Below are positions 12,996 to 22,560 of a stretch of DNA of 64,000 bases, piece after piece; position 1 is the stretch's first letter; each line of letters opens with the position of its first letter. Both the position numbers and the translations under genes were made by a program. The DNA lies in contig CANTFL010001429.1 in NCBI GenBank assembly GCA_947650285.1, forward strand, positions 186,001-250,000. The letters are read 5' to 3'. This DNA comes from Hyaloperonospora brassicae. Lineage: Eukaryota > Oomycota > Peronosporomycetes > Peronosporales > Peronosporaceae. The notes under the pieces are model-generated. The model ran no database searches. It was not told where the DNA came from and saw only the letters and a list, made by a program, of their open reading frames with translations.

Positions 12996-14655
12996 CGGAG
13001 GTGGTCGGTATAACAAAGGAGGAGCATGAGAAGGTGCTTTTCGAGATGAGTGGTCTCCGTGAGACATTGGGTAAGACCCAGAGTGCGTTCGACGCAATGC
13101 GAGCCCGTGTTCGGGCGTTGGAGTTGGGCCAAGCCCGGATGGAGGCTCAGCTTGACCTCCTGATACGGATTCAGCAACCGATGGCAAAGCCAACCTACCC
13201 GGAGGAAGCGCCTTCAAGTTCACGTGGGACGGATCCCGATACGGCTTGAGCAAACTAACGTAGAACACGGGGTGTGTGCGCAGTTTTCGCGGAAGGTTGA
13301 GCGTATACGCAAGTCCCTTCTTGTCGTCGACCGTAAATGGTCCAATGAAGCGCGGACACAACTTTGTCTTGAAGACAGCAGACACTACATTTGTAGGTAG
13401 GTTGTTAGCATTGAGTAGAACTTGGTCTCCGACCTCATAACGTTCAATACAACCTCTGCCGTTAGCATCAGCTTGTTCCTTCTGCTTGCCTTGGCTATAA
13501 GCCAGTGCGTCACGCACATGTCGTAAGACATTCAATCGCGTTGCTAGAAACTCGCTTACCTGTTTTTGAACAGTAGAAGGTCTGATATCAGCAAGACAAA
13601 CGGCAACTCCTCCCCCACCAAGCCCTGAACCACGCCGTGGTAGCGTTAACGGAACGCGAGGGTGTGTGAGACCATTCACATAGAACGGTGTGTAGCCGGT
13701 GGAGGCATGAACAGCGTTATTCAACGCAAACTCAACCACAGGGATCATAGAAATCCAACGCTTAGACGTTTCAGCGTAAACACTGCGCAAGATGTCACCG
13801 ATGATGCAATTCACTCGCTCGGTTTGACCATCAGTCTTCGGATGATCCGCTGTGGACATGTCCAAACGTGTGCCGAGCACCTTGAAGATGGATTTCCAAT
13901 ACTTCCCAGTGAAGCGAGGATCTCTATCAGAGACAATTGCCAACGTCAAACCGCGTTGTTCGAAACACTCGATCGATAAACAGCGTAGCTGTACCTTCAC
14001 CATCAATGGTATCTGGCACCGCTGCTAAATGAGCCATCTTGCCCAAACGTTCAACAAAGACCACAATACCCGTATTTCCATACGAATTCTTCGATAAACC
14101 GAAAAGGAAGTCCATACTGATGGACTCCCAACACCCTTTGGGTACAGATAAACTAGCCAGCGGCGCGGCCGCGTGAGGTGATGGTTTCACCCGTTGACAC
14201 GTTCCACACGTACGCACATATGTGCTTACCTATTTGTAAAGTTCGGGCCACCAATAGCATTGGATAACTGAGCCGTAGGTCTTCTCACGACCGAGATGAC
14301 CACTCAACGCATTATCGTGTGCCTCATAGAGGATCCGATACTTCAACTCCTCATCATGGGGGACAACGATGCGAGTAATATCCTCCACATCCGTGCTATA
14401 GCACAACAGGCCTTGAACGATGGAATATCGATGTAACCTCGCACGTAACCGTGCCGACAATTCTATGTCTGATTCCTTAAACTCTTCGATCCCTAGAGCA
14501 CGTAGCAGAGCTACACAGTGTTCATCTTTGGCATATGCCGTACGGATTAGGTCAGTGACCAACGACGACAGAGTCGTAACATGAGCAAGCTCATATTCAG
14601 GCCTGCGTAACAACGCATCAGCCAAAGCATTCTGATTTCCCGGCTTATACTTCAC
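12951..14655 (-). pseudogene. E1 integrase
   Basis: DDE integrase of the Gypsy polyprotein. From the N-terminal side: the HHCC zinc finger begins at about 14340 (HDEELKYRILYEAHDN..SGHLGREK) and its Cys pair lies in MRTCGTCQRV near 14217. The catalytic core shows Asp in SISMDFLFGL, Asp in IVSDRDPRF and Glu in DGQTERVN, so all three catalytic residues are kept. A charged region and the GPY/F-type module (KLCPRFIGPFTV) follow, then a Pro-rich linker into the chromodomain. Damage: TAG at 14230, where the family has Trp; a frameshift near 13980; and the TGA ending this frame at 12951. Confidence 0.9.
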
Positions 14656-15335
14656 CTCAAAGTTGTATTCCGCAAAGAAGTAAAGTCAACGAGCCATTCC
14701 CTGACAGAGATGAGGCGACTGGGCGCAGTGCGTAGTGACGCATGATCTGTATAGATCACAAACGCGTTAGAGCCAAGAAGATGAATTCTGAATTTAACGA
14801 GAGCATACTCCATTGCAAGTAGCTCTTTGTCATGAACAGGATAGTTCTTTTCTGCAGCCTTCAGCTGCCGAGACTCAAACGCAATTACGCGTTCCCGTCC
14901 ATCAAAATCTGTCTGTAACAGAGCGCTGCCTATGGCAAAGTCAGATGTGTCACAGACGACACTGATAGATCGATCAGGATCAGGCAAAGCCAGGAATGAC
15001 GCATGAAGGAGACCCTCCTTTGATGCTTGAAAAGCATCATGATCGGTGCTAGTCCAGCACCATTCCACATCCTTTTTAAGGAGATTGGATAATTGCCGAG
15101 CCATATCTGCGTAATTCGCACTGTACTTGTGCAAATAATTGGCAAGGCCAAGCCACTTACGTAAGTCCTTTTGATTCTTTGGAACCGGCCAATCAACTAT
15201 GGCTTTTACCTTAGCGGGATCCGCTCGAAGGCCTCGCTTACCAATAAAGCACCCTAAAACGGGAATCTGTTCTGCACCAAATATGCACTTAGAGGCGTTG
15301 GCATACAACTTGTTTGTGCGCATGCACTCGAGCAC
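14652..15335 (-). pseudogene. E1 RT thumb and RNase H
   Basis: Minus-strand frame of 227 codons. It starts with the RT connection (KLYANASKCIFGAEQIPVLG, DPAKVKAIVDWPVPKN, RKWLGLANYLHKYS) and passes into Ty3-type RNase H: SVVCDTSDFAIGSALL with its Asp, then ESRQLKAAEKNYPVHDKELL with the catalytic Glu, and VIYTDHASLRT with a further Asp. The three acidic landmarks are intact. After the TDHASLRT motif a frameshift near 14690 destroys the SQRMARWL-type C-terminal segment known from the family, and the frame ends at 14652. Confidence 0.9.
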
Positions 15336-16516
15336 CGCTCTCGTAAATGGTCAATGTGATTGTCCACATCTGACCGACCGTTCATAGCACGACTATGGAC
15401 GAAGATGTCATCAAAGTACGTCTGTGCATAACCTCTGTGAGGTCTGAACAATTGTGTCGCAAGACGGTTGAATGTAGCCGGGGCATTTGATTACCCTTGC
15501 GGCATAACAAGCCACTCTAAGATCATACCACTTGGAGTGCTGACCGCTGTCAGCGGAATATCGCTTTCTCGCATAAGCAGCTGGTAATAAGCATTGACTA
15601 AGTAGAGCGCACTGTACATTGTACATCCCCTTACATTGTTCTGAAGAACATCCTATCTCGAAATTGGTGTATGAGCCGGAATGGTGGCTGCATTAAGCTT
15701 ATTGTAAGCATGAACAATGCGCCACTTCCCATTGGGCTTTTTGACACAGAAGGTCGGTGTGGAATGGGGAGATTTGCTCTCACGTACCATTCCTGCCGCG
15801 TGCTTTGCACGAAAGAAGTCGTCAATGACGTCACACTGTTCCTTCGGTAAAGGCCACTGCCGTGTTACGCAGTATTTAGTTCCAGGAAGCAAGTCAATTT
15901 CATGACGTACACCTCTATCGGGAGGCAAATCGGACAATGGGTTGTGACAAACCACGTCCTGAAATTCCTTTACCAAAGGATAGAAATGATCAAGAGGATC
16001 CTTAAGAATCGACGATCCACTACCGGCATCCAATGCCACATTTGTGTCCTCAAGGAAAGACTCGTCCAATAACGGGGATGAGTTCAACTCAATATCCGGT
16101 CGAATGACCACTAACTCGGAGAATTCTCCTGCCTGCAAGGCTTGGCTAAATTCGCCGTCAGACATTTCGTCTAGTTCAAAGAAAGTATCCAAAGATGGAA
16201 GAGTCTCAAGACTAATGTTGCCATTAACATGGCCAGTCAACCCATTGACAAGTGTATATAGTGTATTATTACTATTATCACTCCGTGACTTCTTAGACGT
16301 TGGGCGCTTCACAGTTGCCACCTTACGCTGGGATTGTTCGCTTAAATAAACCTTACGCCTCCTAGAGGCCGGAACATTAGGGTCCCCGTGGTTGCTATTC
16401 ATCTTAGCACGCTCTATACGAGAGATCATGTCTTGAACGACATCTGGTGAAGTGTTACGTAACTCGAACACTTCACCCAGTGGGTTTACACGTACCAAAA
16501 CACGTACAGCATCCAA
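15336..16516 (-). pseudogene. E1 reverse transcriptase
   Basis: RT fingers and palm of a Gypsy pol. Visible motifs: PLPKEQCDVIDDFF, SKSPHSTPTFCVKKPNGKWR, VHAYNKLNAATIPA, motif A region SALYLVNAYYQ, STPSGM, MPQG, SNAPATFN and the catalytic YFDD box at about 15410 (AQTYFDDIFVHSR). The motif A catalytic Asp (LDL in the family) reads Tyr here and the nearby DG reads NA, so the enzyme would be dead even without the stops. Stops: TAG at 15653 and TAA near 15492. A frameshift near 15345 separates it from the thumb. The region upstream of about 15930 is the protease-RT connector. Confidence 0.9.
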
Positions 16517-16531
16517 GACTAGTCCTGAACA

Positions 16532-17260
16532 CTATGGCTTCTCGCCAACAATGTCATTACCGACATTCAGTGAGGTGCCATCTCGGCCGCCCTCACTCGG
16601 TGGGATTTCACGTGCCACTTCACGTACATCAGAGGCATTACATTCTTGATGTCTCGGCCCTAGGCCAACCATGCCTGAAGCATGCAGTGACTCAGTATCA
16701 CAACGAGTATCACTCAACGGAGTATAACACCCCTCACATACGGTGAAAGAGATCCGCTCAATATTAATGTCATTGACATTGGAGTTTATTAACTTTGACA
16801 TACCAATGTTTAGCACCTTGACATCTTCCGTCCATGGCTCGCGCCAATATCGCTTTTGTTGCCTAGCAAAGGTGTGTTCGTGACTCTCCAAATCTTCGCT
16901 AGTACCTTTGCGCGTTGCGCCTAAGGTCTTAGACCTCCAATTAATCCATGGCTCATGGCGTTCAAGCCAAGCCATACCCAGGATGAGATCGTATCTCGAA
17001 TCCAAATCGAGGATAAGATAGCGTCTAATGCTGTCAAAATCCAGAAATTCCACACCTAAGTTCAACGGAACTTTAGGCACTGTGACGCGACTACCAGTCG
17101 CTAAACGAAAGGTGATTGAATCACCCTCATGCGCTTTGAGCGCTTCAGCGTATCGCTGACTTCCCTCAAAGGAACGACGTCGAGCATAGTTGCATGATGC
17201 TCCGGAGTCGATAAGTATCGACCAATTATTCTCAAAGCCTTCAACTTTCGCCTCGGCGAC
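16532..17260 (-). pseudogene. E1 aspartic protease and connector
   Basis: Retropepsin-like protease that would mature the polyprotein. The frame is open from about 17261: VEGFENNWSILIDSGASCNY carries the active-site DSGAS near 17205, ARRRSFEGSQRYAEALKAHE follows, and the second protease landmark DLILGMAWLERHEPWINW lies near 16985. An acidic, low-complexity connector runs toward RT. It is in the same frame as the gag knuckle upstream, from which it is parted by one TAA (17276-17278), and as RT downstream, parted by one TAG (16532-16534). In-frame single stops here could be decay or suppression; decay is likelier given the other lesions. Confidence 0.88.
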
Positions 17261-17275
17261 TAAAAAGCCAGGCTT

Positions 17276-18234
17276 TTATCCACGCTCTGTGCTGTCGGAC
17301 ACAAAGCTCGGTGGGGCTAAGCCCTGTTTCACTCTACCTCGTAGAGAAGCAACAGAACTCAGTTCTACCACGGTGGGGCGCGCTACGCCGACTGGGTCTC
17401 GACCTTTTCCCCGTGCCATACCAGGTTTCTGGTTGTGGCTGGGGTTTCGACCCATAAGAGTCGGTTGTTGCTTACGCAAAAGACAAGTGAAACGCAAGTG
17501 TTTAGTGCTTCCGCACATATAACAGCGTTTTACTTCCTGTCGTTGCTCTGCAACATGAAGCTCCGCTTCACCTTCATCTTCAGCCTGTCTGAGATCCATC
17601 GGTTCTGGTTTACAGTAAGCCGAGGTGCTCGCAGAGGTTGACCTCGCAAAGCTTGGGTTGTACCCATTCCAACCAAGTCTGGCCGACTTGAAGTTGTGCT
17701 AAGCATTTTGAGCGATGCTAACAGCATCCTCAAACGTAGAGGGATGGACCCGAAACACCTCGGTCCTGGCAACGCCATTACGAAGACCTTCCATGAAGAC
17801 AGTCACATAGACTGTCTCAGGGAGAGGGTCAGACTGGATAGCAGCCATCAGAGTTCTCAACTCCTGGACATAGTCCGTTAACTCATTTTACCCTGACGGG
17901 TAGACAAGAAGCGTGAGCGCACGCGATAGGCCTGATTAGGCGGCGAGAAAACTCGCAATCGGTCTAACTTAATCGAATCCCATGTGGGAAACGCCAAGTC
18001 GACCGACGTGCCACACTTCAGAGCCCACTCTCTAGCTCTTCCATCGAGCTTGGAGATGGCCAGCGAGACCCGCTGATACTCCAGTGAGATAAGGCTAGAG
18101 CTCATGGCCATCTCAATCTCACGGATCCAGAGGGTAAGGTTTTCCCCCTCCTTCCCGGAGTATATTTTAACGTCCAGTCTAAGGGGACGAGACTTGGCCT
18201 CTTCAGTTGGCATCGCCACGTAGCGTGTTGGCAT
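17276..18234 (-). pseudogene. E1 gag
   Basis: Capsid-type Gag. The N-terminal frame starts at ATG 18234 and shows the retrotransposon Gag fold signature: KIYSGKEGENLTLWIREIEM, SLAISKLDGRAREWALKCGT and FLSTRQGK. A frameshift near 17885 leads into VTVFMEGLRNGVARTEVFRV and a TAG near 17699. The nucleocapsid frame carries a perfect CCHC zinc knuckle, CYMCGSTKHLRFTC (C-x2-C-x4-H-x4-C), at about 17480-17525, followed by a basic, Gly/Pro-rich tail. Gag would package element RNA in cytoplasmic particles. The frameshift and stop make it non-functional as it stands. Confidence 0.9.
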
Positions 18235-18471
18235 AGCCGACGCTACTTGGTTTAGAACCTACCCTAAAAGGGCCGTTTCATACTGCATGAAGGCCTCGAC
18301 TCGTGTATTGAGCACATCGGGACCTAGTGCAGCTAGAAACTCCACATACTCAAGGCCTACGGCAGCGGTCAGTTTCTCAAGCGCGACCGTTTGAGCCTCA
18401 GAGAGGGGTGTGGATAGATCCATCATCACAGAGGATCAGTCGATACCGACTCAGGTGTAGATTGAATACTA

Positions 18472-18482
18472 GTGCTACCAAG
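18472..18482 (-). promoter_or_regulatory. E1 primer-binding site
   Basis: The minus strand just after the 5' LTR reads CT then TGGTAGCAC, complementary to a tRNA 3' end ...GTGCTACCA. The E2 family has the same nine bases in the same place (30979-30987). Confidence 0.75.
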
Positions 18483-19017
18483 TGTAGCGGAACTACACAG
18501 CTCCTTAAGTCAGAGGAAGACTTAACGCTCTTACGAGCAACTTTGGTTCTACGACCCCCGAATCAAAGAGTCAACAGCTCCGAGAGCTAAAAAGTGGTTC
18601 AAAGAACCCGACTCAAAGAGTCAACAAGCTCAAAGATCTTACGGCCCTTGGTCCAGGGGTACCAAACGATTCAAAGAATCGATCGCACGAAGTGCACAAG
18701 GAGTAGCTGCCTTAGCAAGGCGTTGCTACTTCCTTACAATCACAAGACGCCTCAGAGAGGCACGTGTCTTTTGTTGATCAAAATGGGAACTGAATTTTAT
18801 TTCTTCTTTTAACCTAAAAGAACACCTTAGAACAAAGTAATTAACCTACTCACTTATGTCCTAAATAAACCTACTATAAGATCTCGTAATCAATTGTTGA
18901 CAGAAATCAGTCTTCAACAATTGATACTTGTGCTATAATATTACTTAATAGGGGATCCCATCCCTTGTGTGTACTACACCTATTGTCAACTACCAGTCGA
19001 CGTGTAACCCCGTTACA
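18483..19017 (-). repeat. E1 5' LTR (535 bp)
   Basis: Partner of 11306-11840, with 6 differences by eye, identical length and TG...CA ends (minus strand TGTAACGGGG ... CGCTACA). It abuts directly the coiled-coil segment of the E3 antisense gene. Confidence 0.95.
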
Positions 19018-20784
19018 CATTAAGAGTCCTCTTCTTTCGATTAGATAGCCTCCTCGTGTATGAACCTCCATCAGGCTATTGCGTTCGCGCTCCAGACGAT
19101 CAGTCTCAACGCGTAACGAAGAGACATCTCCCCTAAGTTGAGAGATCTCGCTGCGAGCTGTCCCCAGCTCTTCAACGAGGGAGCGGACATCGCGCTCAAC
19201 ATGCAGTTGCGCGACCGCGTACTCCGCACGGTCCTTTACACATTCCGTTTCAAGATCCTTGCGGTGCTGCCGCACAGTGCTTTTCAGAGCGTAACGCGTG
19301 TACCTTTCGTGCTTCTGACCCTCGCGCAATTAAACGATTGAGCGATCCATCCCGTGCGGGTCGAGGATGGTGAGCCGAACGACTTGGAAGAGAGTTTCCC
19401 TCCTCCTCCTCCACATCCTTTGGTGGATTCACACACAATTAAACGTTTCCTTGTGGAGCGTATCTTGAACCAACGTGACGAAATAGGATCAAGGACGAGC
19501 TACGTTGTCCAGTGGCGGGGATACCCACCTTCGTAGAACAGCTAGGAACCCCGCCCTCAGCTGATGATAGAAGTGCCTGGTCTCGTCGAGCAGTATGACG
19601 AGACACACCCTTCAAATATTAAGGGACATTGTCGTGCGAACGCCGCCGTTTCCGTAAAAATATTTTAGGTTCTCAATTCCCTAATGCATCTTGGACATGA
19701 TGCGCGCCCTCCAGTAGGGTTGATCAGGGAGGTACGCCTTCCTAGAAGCGCGAACTGAGTTGTCAATACAACTCTGACACTTCTCTACTCCCCACGCGAG
19801 GCAAGGTAAACCTGCCTATCGAGACAACCGATGCAAATCATAACGAACACCGGTATGCGACTTCTGTTCATGAATATTGCGAGCTAAATCAATTTTGTCC
19901 AGCCAAGCCTTGCGGCCAACATCATCAATTTTGCCGGTGAAAAAGTTCCACGCCTGCACCAAAGAGATTTCGTCTCTCTTGTGGTTGTTGTGGTACCATC
20001 GATGTCTGCAAAAGGCATCTTTGTAAAATTTATGCTCCGTGCGGTATATTTTATCGCACTGGGAACAAAGGTTTACAATCCATGACGAGTCAAAGAGTGG
20101 GATTCGACAACTGCTAGTGGAATACCCATACCAATCTCTCAGCTAGCTCAAGTAAGGCACCCACGGCTTGTTCTCAGCAGCAGATCGTAACGCGTTACGA
20201 CCCTGCTCCATTTGAATAGTGCCAACATAAGAACTGACACCACGATCGCTACAATACCTGATATTGCTGCGGCTATCGCTACGATGACTCCGCGAAGAGA
20301 CATCGACATTCTCATGAGGACTTACGTCCTCATGTATCGCACTCGCCTCGTTTGAATACGAGCGTGACAGGAACAATCTCGGTAACAAGTTCTCCGACTC
20401 GTCGAATGAACTGAACTTTCTATGCCGCAATTCCTAATTAAGACTGCCGCGGGGAGCCGCTGTCGTCAATTTTGCAACCGTACGGTCGGGCTCTGCGCAA
20501 TGCTTCGAGTCGGATGGTGAGTCCGACTCGCCCAAGACAAGCACCTCTATTTCAGTGCCATTGTCCATGAGACTACCACCCGTAGCTTCGGCCGTGGGAG
20601 AAGTAGCTGCACGTGGATGACCACGTGCACCTGCAACTATGGTTGTTGTAGGCTGCTTATTAGCAGCAGCAGGAGCATCATCGCTTGCTTCTAAGTCTTG
20701 GTCAAATTGTTCTCTGGCTTCACGCATTCGTGCAGCCGCTTCGGACGCGGCCTTGTTCGCGCAGGGCATGGACGGACTCATCAT
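19018..20784 (-). pseudogene. E3 antisense gene: HRWY / Cys / coiled-coil protein
   Basis: Starts at ATG 20784 and runs toward pol. Order: Ala/Ser/Thr-rich acidic N-terminus (20784-20434), then a Ser/Arg-rich segment (20430-20143); then in another frame the conserved block from about 20075 to 19830, with LCSQCDKIYRTEHKFYK, RHRWYHNNHKRDEISLVQAW and GKIDDVGRKAWLDKIDLARN. Next come AGLPCLAWGVEKCQSCID (Cys cluster, 19740-19815), a poorly conserved stretch antisense to the chromodomain, and a coiled coil from MDRSIV (about 19343) to the E1 junction, with HVERDVRSLVEELGTARSEI. It aligns over these blocks with the E2 antisense gene. Stops and frameshifts, including TAA at coil codon 7, make it a pseudogene, truncated at its C-terminus by E1. 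No known family is recognised. Confidence 0.7.
19397..19611 (+). pseudogene. E3 chromodomain
   Basis: The plus frame reads FPPPPPHPLVDSHTIKRFLV, then ERILNQRDEIGSRTSYVVQW, RGYPPS, then EPRPQL and LVEQYDETHPS, matching the E2 chromodomain almost residue for residue. Two conserved Trp codons have become TAG (19534-19536 and 19543-19545), both TGG to TAG. The domain end lies about 1.3 kb before the 3' LTR, the gap being filled by the antisense gene. Confidence 0.85.
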
Positions 20785-20906
20785 GACCTAACAAATAGAA
20801 ATGAGAAGGGAAAGAACAACAAGTGCTCCCCGTCCTCAGAGCGAAACGACGGTGGTCACTTTGCCACCAATCAATCTTGTCATTCACTAGAGTAATTGAT
20901 GATAAA

Positions 20907-20917
20907 TGGGGAGGTGA
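20907..20917 (+). promoter_or_regulatory. E3 polypurine tract
   Basis: TGGGGAGGTGA lies directly before the 3' LTR start, as expected for plus-strand priming. Confidence 0.6.
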
Positions 20918-21371
20918 TTTAACGGGGCGAGCCCGTCACATAAAAATTGGCATTTTTGTATCAATTTTTGAACATTATCTATTCAGATATTGTTCAATTG
21001 ACGTTACTCGTAAGGAGAAGGTTGAAGGAATATTACCCCCAAGGGTAATAATTGTGCTTTGATAAGTTGCTCCACCTGACGGTTAATGTTCACGGTACAT
21101 CAAGCAGATTAACCACCGATCGCTTCTAGACGCGCGCAATGGGTGGTGAGTAAGAAAACCACATAGGAGATTGGAGTTTAATATAGTTGGCATAAGACAA
21201 AGGATGGTTTATTCAGGAAAACATGACTATATTAAGTACAGTTCTACTTTTTTCTCTTATACAGAGCTTTCGAGTTCTGCCTACTTCGCTACGCTTCCTC
21301 ACGCCACGTGTACGTGACGTCGGGCGCACGCTACCTTGTGTTGACCTGGAATAAGGGCGTGCCCCGTTACA
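20918..21371 (+). repeat. E3 3' LTR (about 454 bp)
   Basis: In plus orientation it begins TTTAACGGGGCGAGCCCG and ends GTGCCCCGTTACA, the same terminal pattern as the reverse complement of the E2 LTR. Internally it shares with E2 the block CACCCATTGCGCGCGTCTAG (here on the minus strand, 21126-21145), while most of the rest has diverged. Confidence 0.75.
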
Positions 21372-21750
21372 CGACGCGCTGCCTAGTTCTACGAATTGGC
21401 GTGGCCAGGCAGAGTTCGCGCAGCACTAACTGAAGAACATTCAGTAAGTAGCAACTTTTACACACAAACTTAATCTCGAGCACAACCGCAAGGTACTCTT
21501 GCTCTGCGGTGAGGATGAGCATGGCGAGGGCGAACACAAAGATGACGATTAGGCTGAGGAAAACAATCGGGCTCACATCATCTAGATTGAGTGATACTGT
21601 GGACGGCTCCACGAATTCTGTAACAATAAGGAGAACGCTGGTGCAAAATCGGCCAATACTATGGAGCGCGATTGACAAACTAATTGCGCTGACTAAGTGG
21701 ACCGATTTTAAAAGTAATGGGAAAACAGCAACGAAGGGAAATGTGGTCAA
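21367..21750 (-). other. 127-codon open frame with hydrophobic segments, unassigned
   Basis: The frame has three hydrophobic stretches (about residues 6-25, 32-45 and 60-80, with IVFLSLIVIFVFALAMLIL), so it reads like a membrane protein piece. It runs into the E3 LTR end, has no recognisable family and no homologous partner in this window, and the opposite strand is equally unremarkable. It may be a chance frame or a host gene fragment. Confidence 0.2.
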
Positions 21751-21872
21751 CCCAGCGGAGCGAAACGCTCTGGATTGAGCAATTACATCGAACCAATACC
21801 ATCGAAAAGTATTTGACGGTCGCTGGAACAGATGCTTGCCAGAACGAATAAACGATTAAGCATAATTAAAGA

Positions 21873-22276
21873 AATGAGATGACGCGTACACCCATGCCAA
21901 TCGTCTTAATTCTGCTACTTGCATTGTGTGCATCTATACGATCGCCAATGTCCCGGACTCACAAATTTCTCTTATTGCTGCGGCTGCGCTAGTCGCACAG
22001 TCAGCTAGTATGTATGTCGTAGCAACGCATCGAGTATCCAGGTAAAGATTGCATGATACTGCATCCACGCCGAACGAGAAGTAAAATACATTATCAGCGG
22101 GCGAGCAACTTGTGGCTGATAGCTTCATGGTTTGTGGCAACAAAAATTATGTGCAGATGTCTCCCTGAAATGGAGAATGGAGACTCTCTTTTGTACAGGC
22201 GCCAGAATGTCACCAACCGCGCGCACATCGGAATGATACACGATTTTTTCATATGGTGGACGACTTTGATAAGTTT
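21873..22276 (+). pseudogene. Possible secreted bulb-type-lectin-like protein, broken
   Basis: An ATG at 21873 opens a frame with a good signal peptide (MPIVLILLLALCASIRSPMS) that stops at once (about 21988). In a neighbouring frame, from about 22080, there is NTLSAGEQLVADSFMV, then CGNKNYVQMSP, a stop, and NGEWRLSFVQ. This resembles the LSxGQxL...GNYxLxMxxDGNLVLY pattern of mannose-binding bulb-type lectin domains. The resemblance is by eye and short. Several stops and a frameshift would make it a pseudogene. Its position between two retroelements fits a decaying accessory gene. Confidence 0.3.
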
Positions 22277-22468
22277 TGGCGGTGATATTCAAAATTGACG
22301 CCGGAATATCAAGGGTTTTGGCTCGTTAGGACGTATATACTAAAAAGAAAAATAGGGATGCGAAGGAAGATGATTTGTCAAAACCATTCAAGTGTCAGCC
22401 TCTTGCGGTTGCAGCTAAGAAATTGATATGGATAGTTGAGGAGAAAAGGCTTCTACAATAAGGTTAGC

Positions 22469-22560
22469 GTGACAGCCTAAAACGATTGTCTACAAGAGAG
22501 CGCCATGGCATGGAAAAGATAGAGTGCCATCTTTTAAAGATGGCGATGATTGGCTGTCAC
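22469..22560. repeat. Nested inverted repeats
   Basis: Outer 9-bp arms GTGACAGCC (22469-22477) and GGCTGTCAC (22552-22560) enclose a perfect inner hairpin GCCATCTTT-T-AAAGATGGC (22526-22544). This could be a small foldback element or a structured RNA. Nothing else around supports a gene. Confidence 0.5.

Larger units (their letters stand above)
11949..13249 (+). pseudogene. E1 antisense ORF chain with C-terminal coiled coil
   Basis: Lies antisense to pol, starting 108 bp inside the 3' LTR. The ATG at 11949 has a strong Kozak context (CACCATGG). The first part runs to TAA 12303-12305: acidic and Pro/Ser-rich, with EEAPHIAPNPFAEHGES. The same frame reopens directly and runs to TAG 12837-12839, a basic, charged segment with RKLRYDYAKLKARGQL and RKRHFSIMLALKA. 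A -1 step at the heptamer 12818-12824 then joins a frame running to 13249, with a Ser/Thr/Pro linker and a predicted coiled coil (EEHEKVLFEMSGLRETLGKT and on) ending in a Pro/Ser tail. The middle is antisense to the chromodomain and the coil is antisense to the integrase-chromodomain linker. I recognise no known family. Two interruptions suggest a damaged copy unless recoding occurs. Confidence 0.6.
11306..19017 (-). mobile_element. E1: full-length Ty3/Gypsy chromodomain-class retrotransposon, decayed coding region
   Basis: Two 535-bp LTRs flank, in minus-strand order, a PBS, gag with a CCHC knuckle, aspartic protease, RT, RNase H, integrase (zinc finger, DDE core, GPY/F-type module), chromodomain and polypurine tract. 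The order PR-RT-RH-IN defines Ty3/Gypsy, and the chromodomain places it with the chromoviruses. I recognise the polyprotein as a family common in Phytophthora and related oomycetes. The LTRs differ at only 6 positions by my count, so insertion was recent, but I see roughly 11 stops or frameshifts in gag-pol, so this copy cannot be autonomous. An antisense ORF chain (11949-13249, +) lies between the 3' LTR and integrase. No target-site duplication is visible. Confidence 0.95.
19018..21371 (+). mobile_element. E3: 3' half of a plus-strand chromodomain Gypsy element
   Basis: What remains of E3 is the pol tail with chromodomain (+), an antisense gene (-), a polypurine tract and the 3' LTR. Everything upstream of the integrase-chromodomain linker is gone, the left edge being E1. 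The LTR and antisense gene are related to those of E2 but clearly diverged, so E3 is a sister family and not a copy. Its antisense gene starts 134 bp inside the LTR, the same geometry as in E1 and E2. Confidence 0.8.

Noticed and set aside
13662..13979. 105-codon plus-strand frame opposite the E1 integrase core
   Set aside because: Mirrors the conserved integrase codons; no start context, no motif and no counterpart in E2.
15199..16746. Plus-strand ORFs across the E1 pol (for example 16044-16349 and 16447-16746)
   Set aside because: They are shadows of the minus-strand protease/RT frames, with no conserved partner in E2, unlike the antisense gene near the 3' LTR.
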